This document shows, in pieces, positions 13,022 to 13,906 of a DNA stretch of 13,906 nt. The stretch is from Armatimonadota bacterium. Its GTDB lineage: Bacteria > Actinomycetota > Acidimicrobiia > Spongiisociales > UBA5794. The stretch spans positions 1 to 13,906 of the forward strand of contig QQUL01000268.1 in the NCBI GenBank assembly GCA_008501565.1. Direction: 5' to 3'. The notes below the pieces were generated by a model, which did not search any database, was not told where the DNA came from, and saw only the letters and a program-made list of their open reading frames with translations. The stretch's first letter is position 1. Each line of letters opens with the position of its first letter. The position numbers and the translations under genes were made by a program.

Positions 13022-13906
13022 ATGCCAATAACCATCGACACGATCAGGGCTGCCGAGGAACGAACCAAGGGAGTCGTTCTCGAAACACCGACGTTACCGT
13101 CAACGTCGTTTTCCCGTTTGACGGGATGCGAGCTGCTCCTCAAGGCTGAGAATCTGCAACGCACGGGATCGTTCAAGATCCGCGGGGCACTCAACGCTAT
13201 TGCCCAGCTCACCGATGCACAGAAGGCGATTGGCGTCGTAGCGGCATCCGCGGGAAACCATGCACAGGGCGTTGCTCTCGCTGCCAGAGAACTTGGTATC
13301 CCATCCACGGTGTTCATGCCGGAGAATGCAGCGTTGCCCAAGGTGGCAGCCACCGCTGAGTACGGGGCAACGGTCGAGCTTGGCGGTGCCGACCTTGCGG
13401 AGGCAACCGATCGTGGGCTTGCCTTCGCTGACGAATCGGGTGCATCCATGATCCACCCATATGACGATCCAGACATCATTGCCGGACAGGGAACGCTGGG
13501 ACTGGAACTCGTCCGTCAGGTCCCGGATGTCGACACCGTCGTAATCCCCGTGGGAGGTGGCGGCCTCATCTCGGGCTCCGCCATCGCTATCAAGGCGCTG
13601 CGCCCAAGCGCGCGGATAATCGGGGTCCACGCCGAGGCGGTCCCGACATACATCGAGGCGAGGAGCACCGGCGTCGCCAAACAGATCACGGGCCTCCCGA
13701 CGGTTGCCGACGGGATCGCCGTTTCACGACCCTCCCAGATCTGCCTCGAAATCATCGAAGAACACGTCGATGAACTTGTCACCGTCACCGACCGTCAAAT
13801 CATGGAGTCCGTGACGCTGCTGCTTGAACGGGCCAAGTACCTTGTCGAACCGTCAGGTGCCTCCGGTGTGGCAGCGGTCCTCACAGGTGCGAGCACAGAC
13901 ACGGGC
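13022..13906 (+). CDS. ilvA: Threonine ammonia-lyase-like PLP enzyme, 3' end cut by the window
   Basis: The first 295 residues of a fold-type II PLP enzyme, most likely threonine dehydratase, which deaminates threonine to 2-oxobutanoate for isoleucine synthesis or degradation. K52 in GSFKIRGALN (49-58) is the PLP lysine. SAGNHAQG (76-83) contacts the substrate carboxylate, GGGGL (178-182) holds the PLP phosphate, and EPSGASG (276-282) carries the serine near the pyridine nitrogen. The ATG is directly preceded by a -10 element and no ribosome site. The frame stays open to the last base. The C-terminal part, where an ACT regulatory domain would be, is outside the window, so biosynthetic and catabolic forms cannot be told apart. 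Serine racemase is a close alternative within the same family. Confidence 0.9.
   Translation, partial: MPITIDTIRAAEERTKGVVLETPTLPSTSFSRLTGCELLLKAENLQRTGSFKIRGALNAIAQLTDAQKAIGVVAASAGNHAQGVALAARELGIPSTVFMPENAALPKVAATAEYGATVELGGADLAEATDRGLAFADESGASMIHPYDDPDIIAGQGTLGLELVRQVPDVDTVVIPVGGGGLISGSAIAIKALRPSARIIGVHAEAVPTYIEARSTGVAKQITGLPTVADGIAVSRPSQICLEIIEEHVDELVTVTDRQIMESVTLLLERAKYLVEPSGASGVAAVLTGASTDTG

Noticed and set aside
13100..13630. Minus-strand open frame opposite the threonine ammonia-lyase gene
   Set aside because: The plus-strand frame is continuous with all PLP-enzyme motifs; the antisense frame has none.
1..13906. Hidden defence island, mobile element or CRISPR array
   Set aside because: Nearly all bases are covered by recognised housekeeping genes in a conserved order. 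No transposase, integrase, spaced repeats or tRNA-linked attachment site was seen.

Overview
This window is a chromosomal housekeeping region from a bacterium, almost certainly an actinomycete relative (Actinomycetota). The DNA is GC-rich by eye. The order rplM-rpsI-glmM-glmS-acpS-nnr-alr-tsaE-tsaB-rimI-tsaD is the one known from actinobacteria: Mycobacterium tuberculosis has it from Rv3443c to Rv3419c with extra genes interspersed. Three differences suggest a lineage away from the mycobacteria, possibly a deep branch such as Acidimicrobiia, although that placement is inference. No groES follows tsaD; a membrane metalloprotease gene takes its place. A P1-family peptidase and a family 4 uracil-DNA glycosylase sit between alr and tsaE. 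The otsB/gadB-type insertions are absent.

Thirteen genes lie on the minus strand, read from right to left, and one truncated gene lies on the plus strand at the right edge. Ribosomal block: rplM and rpsI overlap by 1 nt and are followed by glmM. Envelope-precursor block: glmM and glmS make glucosamine-6-phosphate and then glucosamine-1-phosphate for UDP-GlcNAc, and alr makes D-alanine for peptidoglycan. acpS activates acyl carrier protein, and nnr repairs damaged NAD(P)H. Coupled block: alr, the P1 peptidase, the glycosylase, tsaE, tsaB and rimI overlap by 4 to 8 nt in a row. tsaD follows after 97 nt and overlaps the M50 protease by 4 nt. TsaE, TsaB and TsaD are the bacterial enzymes that install t6A37 on tRNA; RimI acetylates a ribosomal protein N-terminus. 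TsaC is not in the window.

At the right end, rplM and a threonine ammonia-lyase-like gene diverge from a 139-nt spacer. It holds a convincing promoter for rplM, a GC-rich hairpin near the predicted 5' end of the rplM message, and a -10 element placed so that the plus-strand gene may be leaderless. A 297-nt gap between glmM and glmS is the only long non-coding stretch; it holds inverted repeats and probably a glmS leader. At the left edge, an array of 7-bp repeats bracketed by an 8-bp inverted repeat overlaps the end of the M50 gene and encodes its last residues.

I saw no tRNA, rRNA, insertion sequence, CRISPR array or phage gene. I do not see an undescribed defence or mobile system here. The points worth checking are regulatory sequence, gene pairings and the heptamer array.
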